DNA from: Chara braunii
Taxonomy: Eukaryota; Streptophyta; Charophyceae; Charales; Characeae
Direction of reading: 5' to 3'
Length of the DNA: 24,201 nucleotides
NCBI GenBank assembly: GCA_003427395.1
Contig: BFEA01000191.1
Location: forward strand, 1,736,534 to 1,760,734
Below are positions 24,178 through 24,201 of this stretch, piece after piece. Position 1 is the first letter of the stretch. Every line of letters begins with the position of its first letter. The notes under the pieces are model-generated. The model was not told the DNA's origin. It did no database searches and saw only the letters and a list, made by a program, of their open reading frames with translations. Position numbers and translations under genes: made by a program.

Positions 24178-24201
24178 TTTTTTTTTTTTTTTTTTTTTTT
24201 T
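24178..24201. repeat. T run at the window end
   Basis: At least 24 T reach the end of the window. The true length cannot be seen. It may mark the next retro-insertion (minus strand) or a contig break at simple sequence. Confidence 0.9.

Overview
This is repeat-dense eukaryotic nuclear DNA with no intact ordinary protein-coding gene that I can support. The signs are long microsatellites, poly(A)-tailed retro-insertions, a decayed LINE, a decayed Ty3-type pol fragment, U6 snRNA retropseudogenes and tRNA-Cys-derived repeats. The U6 copies, the tRNA-Cys(GCA) and the LINE with a C-terminal CCHC-type zinc-ribbon (zf-RVT-like) domain fit a green plant or streptophyte alga with a large genome. A charophyte is a guess, not a result. 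Two perfect copies of the Tn5/Nextera mosaic-end junction are embedded in the sequence, so parts of the first 1.5 kb are sequencing or assembly artefact.

Layout. 1-1519: two adapter junctions beside simple repeats; bases 1-135 duplicate 12887-13021. 1520-3000: purine-rich and CCTGGA-type simple repeats, then unassigned DNA. 3000-5100: a TATA-like site, a 5'-complete U6 retropseudogene (minus strand), an N next to a GA array, and a hairpin beside a T tract. 5327-6026: a diverged 351-bp tandem duplication whose reading frame and stop are kept in both copies. 6349-8180: fragments of a Ty3/gypsy-like pol (reverse transcriptase, perhaps integrase), with a triplicated segment containing a 247-bp hAT-like MITE. 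8990-9650: tandem repeats, hairpins and CA/GA arrays.

10009-12352 (copy A) and 19916 to about 24110 (copy B) are two members of one composite, apparently non-coding repeat family. Order of blocks: 5' block, tandem tRNA-Cys-like units of about 165 bp, a complete tRNA-Cys(GCA) cloverleaf on the minus strand, a central block, an array of GTGGCCTACACATCTCGG-type units, an A-rich spacer and a 3' block. Copy A carries a U6 insertion with a 15-bp target-site duplication and an inverted U6-U6 hairpin. Copy B has about 2.1 kb of extra DNA in its A-rich spacer. Fragments of the same family lie at 12583-12644 and about 13800-14150.

About 14358-19910: one decayed LINE on the plus strand, with an ORF1-like segment, an APE-type endonuclease, a linker, a reverse transcriptase lacking catalytic motif A, a zinc-ribbon C-terminus and A tails. 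It has stops, frameshifts, two frame-breaking tandem duplications and a 125-bp palindrome. The window is therefore a record of transposition (LINE, LTR, hAT) and of LINE-like mobilisation of small RNAs, not a gene cluster or operon.
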